A stretch of 64,000 bases of DNA from Pedobacter sp. MC2016-14 (lineage in GTDB: Bacteria > Bacteroidota > Bacteroidia > Sphingobacteriales > Sphingobacteriaceae), in the NCBI RefSeq assembly GCF_020991475.1, contig NZ_JAJMPA010000002.1, positions 1-64,000 on the forward strand, given 5' to 3'. The notes under the pieces were generated by a model. It was not told the DNA's origin and did not search any database. It was given only the letters and a program-made list of their open reading frames with translations. Position 1 is the stretch's first letter; the number at the start of each line of letters is the position of its first letter. The translations under genes were made by a program, and so were the position numbers. Shown here one piece after another: positions 1-8,010 of the stretch.

Positions 1-4
1 TGGT

Positions 5-12
5 TATATTTG
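5..12 (+). promoter_or_regulatory. Bacteroidota -7 promoter element
   Basis: TATATTTG fits the Bacteroidota -7 consensus TAnnTTTG and lies 25 bases before the ATG of the desaturase gene. The -33 element would lie outside the window, so only half of the promoter can be judged. Confidence 0.45.
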
Positions 13-37
13 AAGCCAAACTAAAAATACACAAAGA

Positions 38-1018
38 ATGAGTTTTTTCGCAGAAAAGAGAAGGGAAGTGATGCTGCATATTGAGGGTTACATGCTGGAA
101 ATGATGCATACTTACCTGAAACCAATTGATACCAATTGGCAGCCATCTGATTTCTTACCTGACTCTACCAGTGAAACTTTTTATCAGGATATTAAATTAT
201 TGCGTGAAAAGGCATCTGACTTGTCTTACGACCTGGTAGCTGTGCTGATTGGTGATACCATTACCGAGGAGGCTTTGCCTACTTATGAATCCTGGTTGAG
301 CATGGTTGACGGGGTTAGCCGTAGTGAAGATGGGGGTTGGATGCGCTGGAACCGCCACTGGACTGCTGAGGAAAACAGGCACGGTGATTTATTGAATAAA
401 TACCTTTATTTGTCTGGTCGTGTTGATATGCGCCAGATGGAAATTTCTACACAATATTTAATTGCTGATGGTTTTGACATTGGCACTGGTCATGATCCTT
501 ACAGAAACTTTATCTATACCAGTTTCCAGGAGCTGGCTACAAACATTTCGCATAGGCGGGTAGCTTCTTTGGCTAAAAGGGATGGCGATAATTTATTGTC
601 TAAAATGTGTGGTGTGATTGCTTCTGATGAAGCCCGTCATGCTAAGGCATATAAAGACTTTATGTCTAAGATTTTCGAAGTGGACCCTAGTGAGGCGATG
701 ATTGCTTTTGAGGATATGATGCGTAAGAAGATTGTGATGCCTGCACATTTTTTACGGGAAATGGGCTTAAAGATTGGGCAGACTTTTGGACATTTTACTG
801 ATGCAGCACAGCGTTTAGGGGTGTATACCGCTGTAGATTATGTGGAGATTATGCAGCAATTGATTGATGAGTGGAAGCTTGAAAGTATGAAAGATTTGAA
901 TGAAGCAGGTGAGAAAGCCCGTGACTATATTATGGCTTTGCCTAACCGATTGTTAAGGGTGGCAGACCGTATGAAGGAGCCGGGGATTGATTATAAGTTC
1001 TCCTGGATACATGCCTAA
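38..1018 (+). CDS. Acyl-ACP desaturase (plant stearoyl-ACP desaturase family)
   Basis: Soluble di-iron desaturase expected to introduce a cis double bond into acyl-ACP for unsaturated membrane lipids. The protein has 326 residues. The paired iron-ligand motifs are visible: EENRH at about 111-115 and DEARH at about 197-201, with an earlier Glu pair near 77-78. This is the FA_desaturase_2 pattern, and there are no membrane helices, unlike membrane-bound desaturases. The ATG follows a good -7 promoter element and the gene ends at a strong bidirectional terminator, so it looks monocistronic. Family assignment is firm; chain length and double-bond position cannot be read from the sequence. Confidence 0.9.
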   Translation: MSFFAEKRREVMLHIEGYMLEMMHTYLKPIDTNWQPSDFLPDSTSETFYQDIKLLREKASDLSYDLVAVLIGDTITEEALPTYESWLSMVDGVSRSEDGGWMRWNRHWTAEENRHGDLLNKYLYLSGRVDMRQMEISTQYLIADGFDIGTGHDPYRNFIYTSFQELATNISHRRVASLAKRDGDNLLSKMCGVIASDEARHAKAYKDFMSKIFEVDPSEAMIAFEDMMRKKIVMPAHFLREMGLKIGQTFGHFTDAAQRLGVYTAVDYVEIMQQLIDEWKLESMKDLNEAGEKARDYIMALPNRLLRVADRMKEPGIDYKFSWIHA

Positions 1019-1035
1019 CAATTTTTAAATGTGAT

Positions 1036-1071
1036 AAAAGAAAAAAAGCCTGATTAGGCTTTTTTTCTTTT
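1036..1071. terminator. Bidirectional intrinsic terminator
   Basis: A perfect 16-bp inverted repeat (1036-1051 and 1056-1071) with a 4-base loop. The arms are A-rich on one side and T-rich on the other, so both RNAs would end in a U-tract. It sits between the convergent desaturase and phosphatase genes. Confidence 0.9.
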
Positions 1072-1104
1072 ATGGCTATTTCCGTTATTGATGTTAGCGG
1101 CAAA

Positions 1105-2760
1105 TTAATGCGTGATTTCTGTGATGGGCTCACCAACGCAGCCACTCGGCATTTGTATGTGTAGCATAGCAGCAAGTGTGGCCGCAATATCTGTCATATA
1201 ATGCGTTTGATTGCTTTTTCCTGGCTTTACGTGCCAACCCATGAATACGAGTGGAATATGGGCATCGTATGGATAAATGGCGCCGTGTGTGGTGCCCGTG
1301 GAACCACCATCAAACCAGTTTGGCTGAAGAATGAAGTAGACATCACCGCTAAGTTTTGCATTGTATCCGTTAGTGATCCTTTTCTTAAACTCATCTGTTA
1401 GGGTAGTTTTGGACAGGTTAGTTAAATCTACTGCGTTTGCAATGCCTTCTTGCTTTTTAAGATAGTCTATGCTTAGCTTTTTAACTTTCTCAAAGTCGGT
1501 TTTACCGTCATCCAGCAATGGACGATTATAGATCACCTGGTTGTTCATTACGGCAACTACCAACTCTTTTTTGTTGAATTCTTTTTCCAGCAAAGAATTT
1601 AGTGCTTTTGATAAAGCTGTATTGCTGATTAGACCACCTGGTAGCTTTTTTTCTTTTAGGTAAGCCGGCACATGAGCAGCAGCATGATCTGCGGTTAGAA
1701 AAAGCAGATAGTTTCCTGTACCTATGGTTTTATCCAGGTAACTGAAAAAATCTGCCATATCTCTGTCTAATCTTAAATAGGTATCTTCTATTTCTACAGA
1801 ATTTGGACCAAACATATGGCCAATGTAATCTGTAGATGAGCAGCTAACGGCAAGGAAGTCTGTAACTGAACCCTGACCAAGTTTTTCTGCTGCTATGGCC
1901 GTTTTAGCCAGGTCTAACGTAAGCGTATTGCCGTATGGCGTAGTTCGGATGAGGTCAAAGTTTTTATCGACCGCGTTTTTTAAACTGTGTGGAAAGGCGG
2001 TATTGCCTGCGCCATTCAGTTTTCCCTCCCAGGTAACATCATCTGCCGAACTTTGGGTATAGGTACTAATGGGATAAAGTGTGTTCCAGTCTTGTGCGTA
2101 GTACTTGTTAGGGAGCTTTAGTTTGTTGTAATCTGCCAGCCAGACTGGTAATTCTTTCATGTACCAGCTGCTGCTGATCCAATTGCCGATTTTACCATCG
2201 TACCAATAGGCAGCATTTGCAGCATGTCCGGCTGGTAAAATGGAACCACGATCTTTAAGAGAGATACCAATTACTTTACTTTTGAAGTTTGTAGCAAGTC
2301 TTAGTTCATCCGTAATGGTGGTTACTTTAAGGTTCTTAGGGGACATTTGACCTGCATTGGTGGAGCTGCCTACACTGGTGGCAGTGCTGTCATCTGTGCA
2401 GTACATATCGCTTTCTGTGTTGTAATCGTACCAGCTGTTTCCGATAATGCCGTTGATGGCCGGGATAGAACCTGTATATACGGAAGCATGACCACAGGCG
2501 GTATAAGTAGGTACGTAGGGAATGAAAGTATTTTCGGCAGAGAATCCTTCATTGATTAATCTTTTAAAGCCTCCGGCACTATACCTGTCATAAAAGCGGT
2601 ACAGGTAATCCCAGCGCATTTGATCTACTACTAGACCAATGACTAATTTTGGACGGCTAATGGAGGCCGGGGCTGATGTGCCGGGCATTTTCTTTGCCTG
2701 GGCCGTTGCAAGGGTGTGGAATGCTATTGCCGCAGTAAATACTAGAAGTAATTTCTTCAT
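1105..2760 (-). CDS. PafA-like alkaline phosphatase, secreted
   Basis: Predicted periplasmic phosphomonoesterase of the alkaline phosphatase superfamily, releasing phosphate from organic esters. The 551-residue protein starts with a signal peptide (about 1-21, ending ATAQA). The nucleophile is probably Thr87 in YTACGHA. Asn108 (IIGNSW) and Lys169/Arg171 (SLKDRGS) match in spacing the Asn, Lys and Arg that define PafA of Elizabethkingia and separate it from nucleotide phosphodiesterases. Metal-ligand blocks VVDQMRWD, STDYIGH, TADHA and TTHG are present. The gene is preceded by a -7 element and converges on the desaturase gene. No Pho-type regulator is nearby. Confidence 0.88.
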   Translation of the reverse strand: MKKLLLVFTAAIAFHTLATAQAKKMPGTSAPASISRPKLVIGLVVDQMRWDYLYRFYDRYSAGGFKRLINEGFSAENTFIPYVPTYTACGHASVYTGSIPAINGIIGNSWYDYNTESDMYCTDDSTATSVGSSTNAGQMSPKNLKVTTITDELRLATNFKSKVIGISLKDRGSILPAGHAANAAYWYDGKIGNWISSSWYMKELPVWLADYNKLKLPNKYYAQDWNTLYPISTYTQSSADDVTWEGKLNGAGNTAFPHSLKNAVDKNFDLIRTTPYGNTLTLDLAKTAIAAEKLGQGSVTDFLAVSCSSTDYIGHMFGPNSVEIEDTYLRLDRDMADFFSYLDKTIGTGNYLLFLTADHAAAHVPAYLKEKKLPGGLISNTALSKALNSLLEKEFNKKELVVAVMNNQVIYNRPLLDDGKTDFEKVKKLSIDYLKKQEGIANAVDLTNLSKTTLTDEFKKRITNGYNAKLSGDVYFILQPNWFDGGSTGTTHGAIYPYDAHIPLVFMGWHVKPGKSNQTHYMTDIAATLAAMLHIQMPSGCVGEPITEITH

Positions 2761-2793
2761 TTTTTTTTATTGAAATTTGATTGAAGAGCAAGC

Positions 2794-2801
2794 CAAATAT
2801 A
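2794..2801 (-). promoter_or_regulatory. -7 promoter element of the PafA-like gene
   Basis: On the minus strand this reads TATATTTG, a full TAnnTTTG match, about 33 bases before the ATG. No clear TTTG -33 box is seen at the usual spacing. Confidence 0.4.
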
Positions 2802-2842
2802 GCAACATCTTTAAAATTGAAGATTACCCGGATGTAAAGAGT

Positions 2843-4135
2843 TTATAACACTTCGGCTACAACAAAGGTACTTCCGCCTACAAAGATTAAATCACCTTCT
2901 GCTGCGTTCTTTTTAGCTGCATTCAGGGCATCTATTACGGTGTTAAATATAGATCCGTTGAGGTTGAATGCCTTGGCTTGATTTGCAAGTTCTGTAGCTG
3001 GTAGTGCACGTGGAATATTGGCCTGGGTAAAGTAGTAGCTTGCATTTTTTGGTAGGATAGCTAATACACTAGTAATATCTTTATCATTGACCATACCGAA
3101 TACCATGTGTAATTGTTTGTGTGGGGTATTTTCGATGTTGTAAACTACTTCTGTGATGCCAGCAATGTTATGACCTGTATCGCAGATGATCAATGGATTT
3201 TTGTCCAGGGTTTCCCATCTTCCCTGAAGGCCAGTGATTGTCTTTACCGATTTTAAGCCTCTATAAATGGCTTCTCTTGGGATAGTGTAACCTATTTTCC
3301 TTAGCTCCAAAACGGATTGTATAACGGTAACCAGGTTTTTGGTTTGGTAGGAGCCTTGAAGATCCAGGTTGATACCGCTATATACCAGTTTATTTTCTTT
3401 GTCGGTGACTGAGGTGAACAGGAAATTTGTCTTCTTAAAGGTATCTTTTGTTCCCAGTTCCTGGTCTGCAAAGGTAAGTGGGCTTTTACTTTGGCGTGCT
3501 TTGTCTTTAAATACCTGGAAACTTTCCGGATGTTTCTCTCCTATGACAACAGGTATACCTGGTTTTATGATACCGGCTTTTTCTGCTGCTATTTCTGCTA
3601 AGGTATCGCCTAATATTTTAGTATGATCAAGACTGATATTGGTGATAACGGAGAGTTGTGGGGTAATGATATTGGTTGAATCCAGCCTTCCACCTAAACC
3701 GGTTTCTATGATGGCTACATCCACTTCTACATCTTCAAAATAACTGATGGCCATGGCTACGGTAACTTCAAAGAAGGAGGGCTGAAGGTGGTCTATGAAT
3801 TTATGGTTTCTGTTTACAAAGTGCTGAACATAGGCTTTGGGAACCATTTTGCCATCTACTTTTATACGTTCTCTGAAATCTTTTAGATGGGGAGAGGTAT
3901 AAAGACCTGTTTTATAGCCTGCCTTTTGCAAAATAGCAGCAAGCATATGTGAGGTTGAACCTTTGCCATTTGTGCCGGCTATGTGGATGGTTTTAATATA
4001 ATTTTGCGGATTGCTAAGTTGCCTTAAAATCGCAGTAATGTTAGTGAGGTCTTTCTTGATTGCCGCATCTCCGATTTTAGAGAACATTGGCAATTTTTCG
4101 TAGAGATAATCAAGGCTTTGGCTATAGCTTAACAC
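2843..4135 (-). CDS. folC: Bifunctional folylpolyglutamate / dihydrofolate synthase
   Basis: Joins L-glutamate to dihydropteroate and to reduced folates using ATP, in the cytoplasm. The protein has 430 residues, normal for the family, with the Mur-ligase-type P-loop GTNGKGST at about 54-61 followed by the typical AAILQKAGYKTGLYTSPHL block, IIETGLGGRLDSTN and ITNISLDH. The start is a GTG directly after the stop codon of the TonB-like gene with no gap, so the two are surely cotranscribed and probably translationally coupled. It is the last gene of the SPOR-ExbB-ExbD-TonB run. Another folate-pathway gene, pabB, lies at 28614. Confidence 0.95.
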   Translation of the reverse strand: MLSYSQSLDYLYEKLPMFSKIGDAAIKKDLTNITAILRQLSNPQNYIKTIHIAGTNGKGSTSHMLAAILQKAGYKTGLYTSPHLKDFRERIKVDGKMVPKAYVQHFVNRNHKFIDHLQPSFFEVTVAMAISYFEDVEVDVAIIETGLGGRLDSTNIITPQLSVITNISLDHTKILGDTLAEIAAEKAGIIKPGIPVVIGEKHPESFQVFKDKARQSKSPLTFADQELGTKDTFKKTNFLFTSVTDKENKLVYSGINLDLQGSYQTKNLVTVIQSVLELRKIGYTIPREAIYRGLKSVKTITGLQGRWETLDKNPLIICDTGHNIAGITEVVYNIENTPHKQLHMVFGMVNDKDITSVLAILPKNASYYFTQANIPRALPATELANQAKAFNLNGSIFNTVIDALNAAKKNAAEGDLIFVGGSTFVVAEVL

Positions 4136-4954
4136 TTATTTTACTTTAAAATTAAAGACTACAACGCCGACCTGAACATCTGGTGCGGAGTCTGACTGAT
4201 TTAATTGTGCACCCATTACGGCAGCTTTACATTTTTGCCATAAATCTTTGTCACTTAATGTTGTACCCTTAACACCTGGGACAGCATTGATGACGATGCC
4301 TTGTTTATTGATGGAAATGCGGACCGCAATTTTTCCTGTCTTTTGTCCATCGTCATTTGGTGTAACGAGGTTTGTAAACCTTCTTAAGGCAATTTGCGTT
4401 TCACCAAAACCTGAACCGCCTTCACCATATTGGTTGCTAAGCGGATCTCCGTTTACACTGCCCTGATTACCGGGAGTAGTACCTGTACCATCGCCTCCGC
4501 CAGTGCCTTTATTGGCTTTACCTTTGTATAAGGCATTTTGATTAATGACAGGTTTAGCTGGTTTTGTTTCGGTACTTGCCGAAGGTGTGGCTGTACTGTT
4601 GGGTGTTTTTTTGGTGTTGATGTTTACTGCATCTTCTGTATTTTGAGTGGCAATATCTTTATCACTAACCTCAGAAACGGATTGTTCTACCGTTTGCTCT
4701 TCTGGTACTACCTTATCTGGTTGTTTGCTATTCGCATTTGGGTCTGATGAGGGTTCTTCGATGCTGGTATAATCGGTACCCATGCCGGTAACAGATGTAC
4801 CGTAGTTGACTACAATTCCCCCCATACCAAGCTCTTCTGCCGGTTCAAAGCTGCTTATCGCGATAAAGTAGCTTAAGGCGATAAAAAACACCATGATGGC
4901 CGTAGAAATAGCCAGTGCCTTTGGGTAATTATTTTCTTCCTTTGGGTACGTCAT
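4136..4954 (-). CDS. TonB-like energy transducer
   Basis: Predicted periplasm-spanning link between the ExbB-ExbD motor and outer-membrane receptors. The 272 residues comprise a short cytoplasmic N-terminus, one membrane helix (about 13-32), a long low-complexity Ser/Thr/Pro/Gly linker (about 60-180, including a Gly-rich stretch) and a C-terminal domain from about residue 185 containing TGKIAVRISINKQG, which resembles the TonB C-terminal fold although the classical YP motif is absent. The ATG overlaps the exbD stop by one base (TAATG) and folC follows without a gap. The role is inferred mainly from the adjacent exbB and exbD. Confidence 0.8.
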   Translation of the reverse strand: MTYPKEENNYPKALAISTAIMVFFIALSYFIAISSFEPAEELGMGGIVVNYGTSVTGMGTDYTSIEEPSSDPNANSKQPDKVVPEEQTVEQSVSEVSDKDIATQNTEDAVNINTKKTPNSTATPSASTETKPAKPVINQNALYKGKANKGTGGGDGTGTTPGNQGSVNGDPLSNQYGEGGSGFGETQIALRRFTNLVTPNDDGQKTGKIAVRISINKQGIVINAVPGVKGTTLSDKDLWQKCKAAVMGAQLNQSDSAPDVQVGVVVFNFKVK

Positions 4955-5355
4955 TATTTTTTAGGTTCTACGGCGAGTACTACCTTCAATTTAAGTTGAT
5001 TGGCTACATCAAACACAAGCATGGTATTTTCTATAGAAACGCCACGGGCCACATAGAGTACCAATGTTAAATCTGGTGATGACTGCTGATATTTCTCTAC
5101 TTCGGTTTTAAGCTGTTCTAATGTTACCGGTTGTTTTTCTACAAAATACTTTAAATTCTCATCTATAGATACTGTAACGGTTTTTTGTGCATTAGATTGC
5201 TGTCCGGATTCAGACCGTGGTAATAATAGCTTAACTACTTGTGGATTGACTACAGCTGAAGCAAGCAGGAAGAACAGCATCAGGAAAAACATGATGTCAT
5301 TCAGTGCGGAGGTATGTACCTCTACTGTGGCCTTATTTCTTTTTCGCAGATTCAT
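4954..5355 (-). CDS. exbD: ExbD/TolR family biopolymer transporter
   Basis: Subunit of the inner-membrane proton-driven motor that energises TonB. It has 133 residues, one N-terminal membrane helix (about 22-40) preceded by basic residues, and a small periplasmic domain. The region LNDIMFFLMLFFLL carries the Asp at the start of the helix that is essential for proton use in ExbD/TolR. It overlaps exbB upstream and the TonB-like gene downstream by one base each (TAATG), a sign of translational coupling and stoichiometric production of the complex. Confidence 0.92.
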   Translation of the reverse strand: MNLRKRNKATVEVHTSALNDIMFFLMLFFLLASAVVNPQVVKLLLPRSESGQQSNAQKTVTVSIDENLKYFVEKQPVTLEQLKTEVEKYQQSSPDLTLVLYVARGVSIENTMLVFDVANQLKLKVVLAVEPKK

Positions 5356-6065
5356 TATTTACCTGGTTCTTCTAATAGATCAATAAATTCTAAAGCATCT
5401 GTTTCCATTTTAAGGATGATGCGTTCTACCATCATGTTTAGGATATGGTACAATACATAGGCCATGATACCAATAATTAGTCCTGTAGCTGAGGTAATCA
5501 TTTTAGTGTACAGACCGCCAGAGATGGTTCCGATTTCGATTGCGCCTTTAATGGATACATCGTGAAAGATGGTAATTACCCCGATGATGGTTCCAACGAA
5601 ACCTAACATGGGCGCAATTCCGGCAACGATACCCAGGATGCTGATGTTTTTTTCCAGCTTGGACACTTCCAGCTTACCTATATTTTCTATAGCAGCTTCG
5701 ATATCTTTGATGGGACGGCCTATTCTCCTCAATCCTTTTTCCAGCATTCTACCAAGTGGAGAATTTGAGTTGCGACACAAAGCAATAGCACTTTCCAATC
5801 GCCCGTCTTGTATGTTTTGTCTGATCTGCAGCATCAGACTATTTTCTGTTTTGGATGCTTTGCGGATGGTTAGGTACCTTTCAACAAAAATAATGAGGGC
5901 CAGAAATGCAAGGAGTGCAAGGGGTATCATTACCCAGCCGCCTTTGAAAAGGAGATCTATAAAATGTAGTTCTTCTTGTGCCGCGGTTACAGCTGGTTTT
6001 ACAAGGTTTGCAGTATCGGTAAGAAGGCTCCCGGTATCAGTAGGAACTTGTAGTAATGTGATCAT
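5355..6065 (-). CDS. exbB: ExbB/TolQ/MotA family proton channel
   Basis: Multi-pass inner-membrane partner of ExbD. The 236 residues contain three membrane helices (about 40-65, 140-165 and 185-210). The middle block GIVAGIAPMLGFVGTIIGVI is the highly conserved MotA/TolQ/ExbB signature. The gene starts 4 bases after the SPOR-protein gene and overlaps exbD by one base, so all are one transcript. The complex could be ExbB-ExbD-TonB or Tol-like; a TonB-type partner next door favours the former, and no TolB or Pal is present. Confidence 0.92.
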   Translation of the reverse strand: MITLLQVPTDTGSLLTDTANLVKPAVTAAQEELHFIDLLFKGGWVMIPLALLAFLALIIFVERYLTIRKASKTENSLMLQIRQNIQDGRLESAIALCRNSNSPLGRMLEKGLRRIGRPIKDIEAAIENIGKLEVSKLEKNISILGIVAGIAPMLGFVGTIIGVITIFHDVSIKGAIEIGTISGGLYTKMITSATGLIIGIMAYVLYHILNMMVERIILKMETDALEFIDLLEEPGK

Positions 6066-6069
6066 ATTT

Positions 6070-7956
6070 TTATAATGGTTTGTGTGTGTTTGTAAAGGTA
6101 TACATGCCGCTAATGCCCAGCTTTTTTTCTAACGGGATGATCTGTGCATCGGCTTCTTTTTTAGTAGGGAAGGTGGCGATGCTGATTTTCATCTTTCTGC
6201 CTTTTTCGCGACTTACTATTTTAGCCCTGATGCCATATTTGGCTTTCATATCTGCTATGAAGGCTGAAGCTTCTGTGCTGCGTATGACTGATGAACCTAT
6301 AACTTCGTAAGTTGTTGGTAATACAGTTGCCACAGGGATTGGTTCAGCCTTTTTTATGGTATCTGGCTTTATGCTGTCTTGTTTAAGACTTTGTGCTTTA
6401 ATACTATCTTGTTTTGCCAGTGTATCTATGGAATGTTTTGCAATTACTACTGGTTTTTTTTGTATGGTATCTATTGGGGCAGTGTTTGGGATGCCTACAA
6501 GCTTTTCTATGAAACTAGGGAAAAGCAGCGAAAGTGTAAATAGGATAATCAGAAATAGCATCAAGCCCAGCACCGCTTTTAGGTAAAATGGGGTAGGTTT
6601 TTCTTCGTTCTGTTCTGCCGAGGACTTGTAGAAGTTTTTTGGCTCTTTTGCTGGTGGTGTTTCATTGATGATGAAAACGGAATCCATAATGCCTCCCGGG
6701 TTCGCTTCTTCAATTCTGTTTTCTGTGGTTACTGTTTCCAGTTCTTCTTCAGTTTCAGTTGTACATTCTTCTTCAGCACTTTCTACTTCTACATCTTCTA
6801 CAGTTTCGATGATTGGTGGGTTTGATACCTCATCATTTTCTTCAAGAGCAGGATCTTTAATTTCTTCTTCCGCCGTAGCTTCTTCTTCCTCTAGATCTTC
6901 TACGGTTTCGATGATTGGAGGATTTGATACCTCATTATTTTCTTCAAGAGTAGACTCTTCAACAACAATTTCTTCTTCTGTCAGTTCTTCTATTGCAGGT
7001 TCTTCTTCGGCTTCAGTTTTATTTTCTTCTTCAAAAGCAGGCTCTTCAATTTCTTCTTCTGCAGCTTCTTCTTCCTCTAAATCTTCTACAGTTTCGATGA
7101 CTGGAGGATTTGATATCTCATCGTTTTCTTCAGGAGCAGGCTCTTCAACAATTTCTTCTTCTATCTTCGCTTCTTCGGACTCTAAATCTAAGTCTTGTTC
7201 TGTTTCCAGTTCTTCTACTGTTTCAGTTGCGCCTTCTTCTTCAGGAGCAGGCTCTTCAACAATTTCTTCTTCTATCTCAGCTTCTTCGGACTCTAAATTT
7301 AAGTCTTGTTCTGTTTCCAGTTCTTCTACTGTTTCAGTTGCGCTTTCTTCTTCAGCACTTTCTTCTTCTGAATCTTCTACGGTTTCAATAGTAGGCAGTT
7401 CCTGAGCAGTTTCTGTATCTTCTTCTTTCAGATCAGTAATTTCAGAAAAATCTGGGGCTTCCTGAACTGCTAGTTCTGGTTGCTCTCCTGCAGGTATATC
7501 ATTAGCGGATTCTGTTGCAGGTAGTTCTAAATTTTCATTTGCTGTTTTCGGAATTGTTACGGCAGCAAGCGAAGGTAATCCATAATAATCAGCAGAATCT
7601 GATTCAGTACCCGGCTCATAAACAATGCCTTCATCGGTTGAGACTAGTTTACCCAAGACGCCAAGTGCTGCTTGTTTATTTTCCTGAAGTTGCTGATGCA
7701 ATTCATCTGCAAATTTGCCGATGAAATAGTTTGCAGAATCAATGGAAATTTTCTTTTCCTGATGGATGTACTCAGCCAATGCATTTTCTTCTGAGATATC
7801 AGTCTTGAAATGCAAAGTAAAAGAAGGTGGAATGAACGTATGTGATGATACATCATACCTTCCGGGAGATTTTTTCTTATAAAAAGTCCCTAATCCAATA
7901 ACCCCAACCTCTTTACGGCTTTGAGCAAGTTTTGCCAGGTAAAGTAATATATCCAT
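6070..7956 (-). CDS. HU-CCDC81 and SPOR domain protein with acidic repeats
   Basis: A 628-residue membrane protein with an unusual layout. Residues about 1-130 (VGVIGLGTFYKKKSPGRYD and a following helical part) look like the two bacterial HU-CCDC81 domains. Residues about 135-420 are extremely Glu-rich and repetitive. One membrane helix lies at about 457-480, followed by a Lys/Asp-rich linker and a C-terminal SPOR domain (about 548-628) of the type that binds denuded peptidoglycan glycans. Topology puts the HU-like and acidic parts in the cytoplasm and SPOR in the periplasm. It is the first gene of the exbB-exbD-tonB-folC run, 4 bases before exbB. A cell-division or envelope role is inferred; none is proven. 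Confidence 0.85.
   Translation of the reverse strand: MDILLYLAKLAQSRKEVGVIGLGTFYKKKSPGRYDVSSHTFIPPSFTLHFKTDISEENALAEYIHQEKKISIDSANYFIGKFADELHQQLQENKQAALGVLGKLVSTDEGIVYEPGTESDSADYYGLPSLAAVTIPKTANENLELPATESANDIPAGEQPELAVQEAPDFSEITDLKEEDTETAQELPTIETVEDSEEESAEEESATETVEELETEQDLNLESEEAEIEEEIVEEPAPEEEGATETVEELETEQDLDLESEEAKIEEEIVEEPAPEENDEISNPPVIETVEDLEEEEAAEEEIEEPAFEEENKTEAEEEPAIEELTEEEIVVEESTLEENNEVSNPPIIETVEDLEEEEATAEEEIKDPALEENDEVSNPPIIETVEDVEVESAEEECTTETEEELETVTTENRIEEANPGGIMDSVFIINETPPAKEPKNFYKSSAEQNEEKPTPFYLKAVLGLMLFLIILFTLSLLFPSFIEKLVGIPNTAPIDTIQKKPVVIAKHSIDTLAKQDSIKAQSLKQDSIKPDTIKKAEPIPVATVLPTTYEVIGSSVIRSTEASAFIADMKAKYGIRAKIVSREKGRKMKISIATFPTKKEADAQIIPLEKKLGISGMYTFTNTHKPL
7131..7352 (-). 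repeat. Tandem 111-bp repeat inside the SPOR gene
   Basis: Two adjacent 37-codon units (7131-7241 and 7242-7352) differ at only about four positions and encode Glu-rich blocks containing TETVEELETEQD. Shorter, more diverged relatives (IETVEDLEEEEA type) continue to about 6780. The unit length is a multiple of three, so gain or loss of units keeps the frame. Confidence 0.9.
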
Positions 7957-8010
7957 TCAGGTAAAAATAAATTTTAATTCTGTATCAAACAATTATTAAT
8001 TTTAAACCTG

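Noticed and set aside
6665..7405. Ser- and Leu-rich plus-strand reading frames opposite the SPOR gene
   Set aside because: They are the antisense of the Glu-rich repeat (GAA/GAG reads as TTC/CTC) and have no sensible domain.
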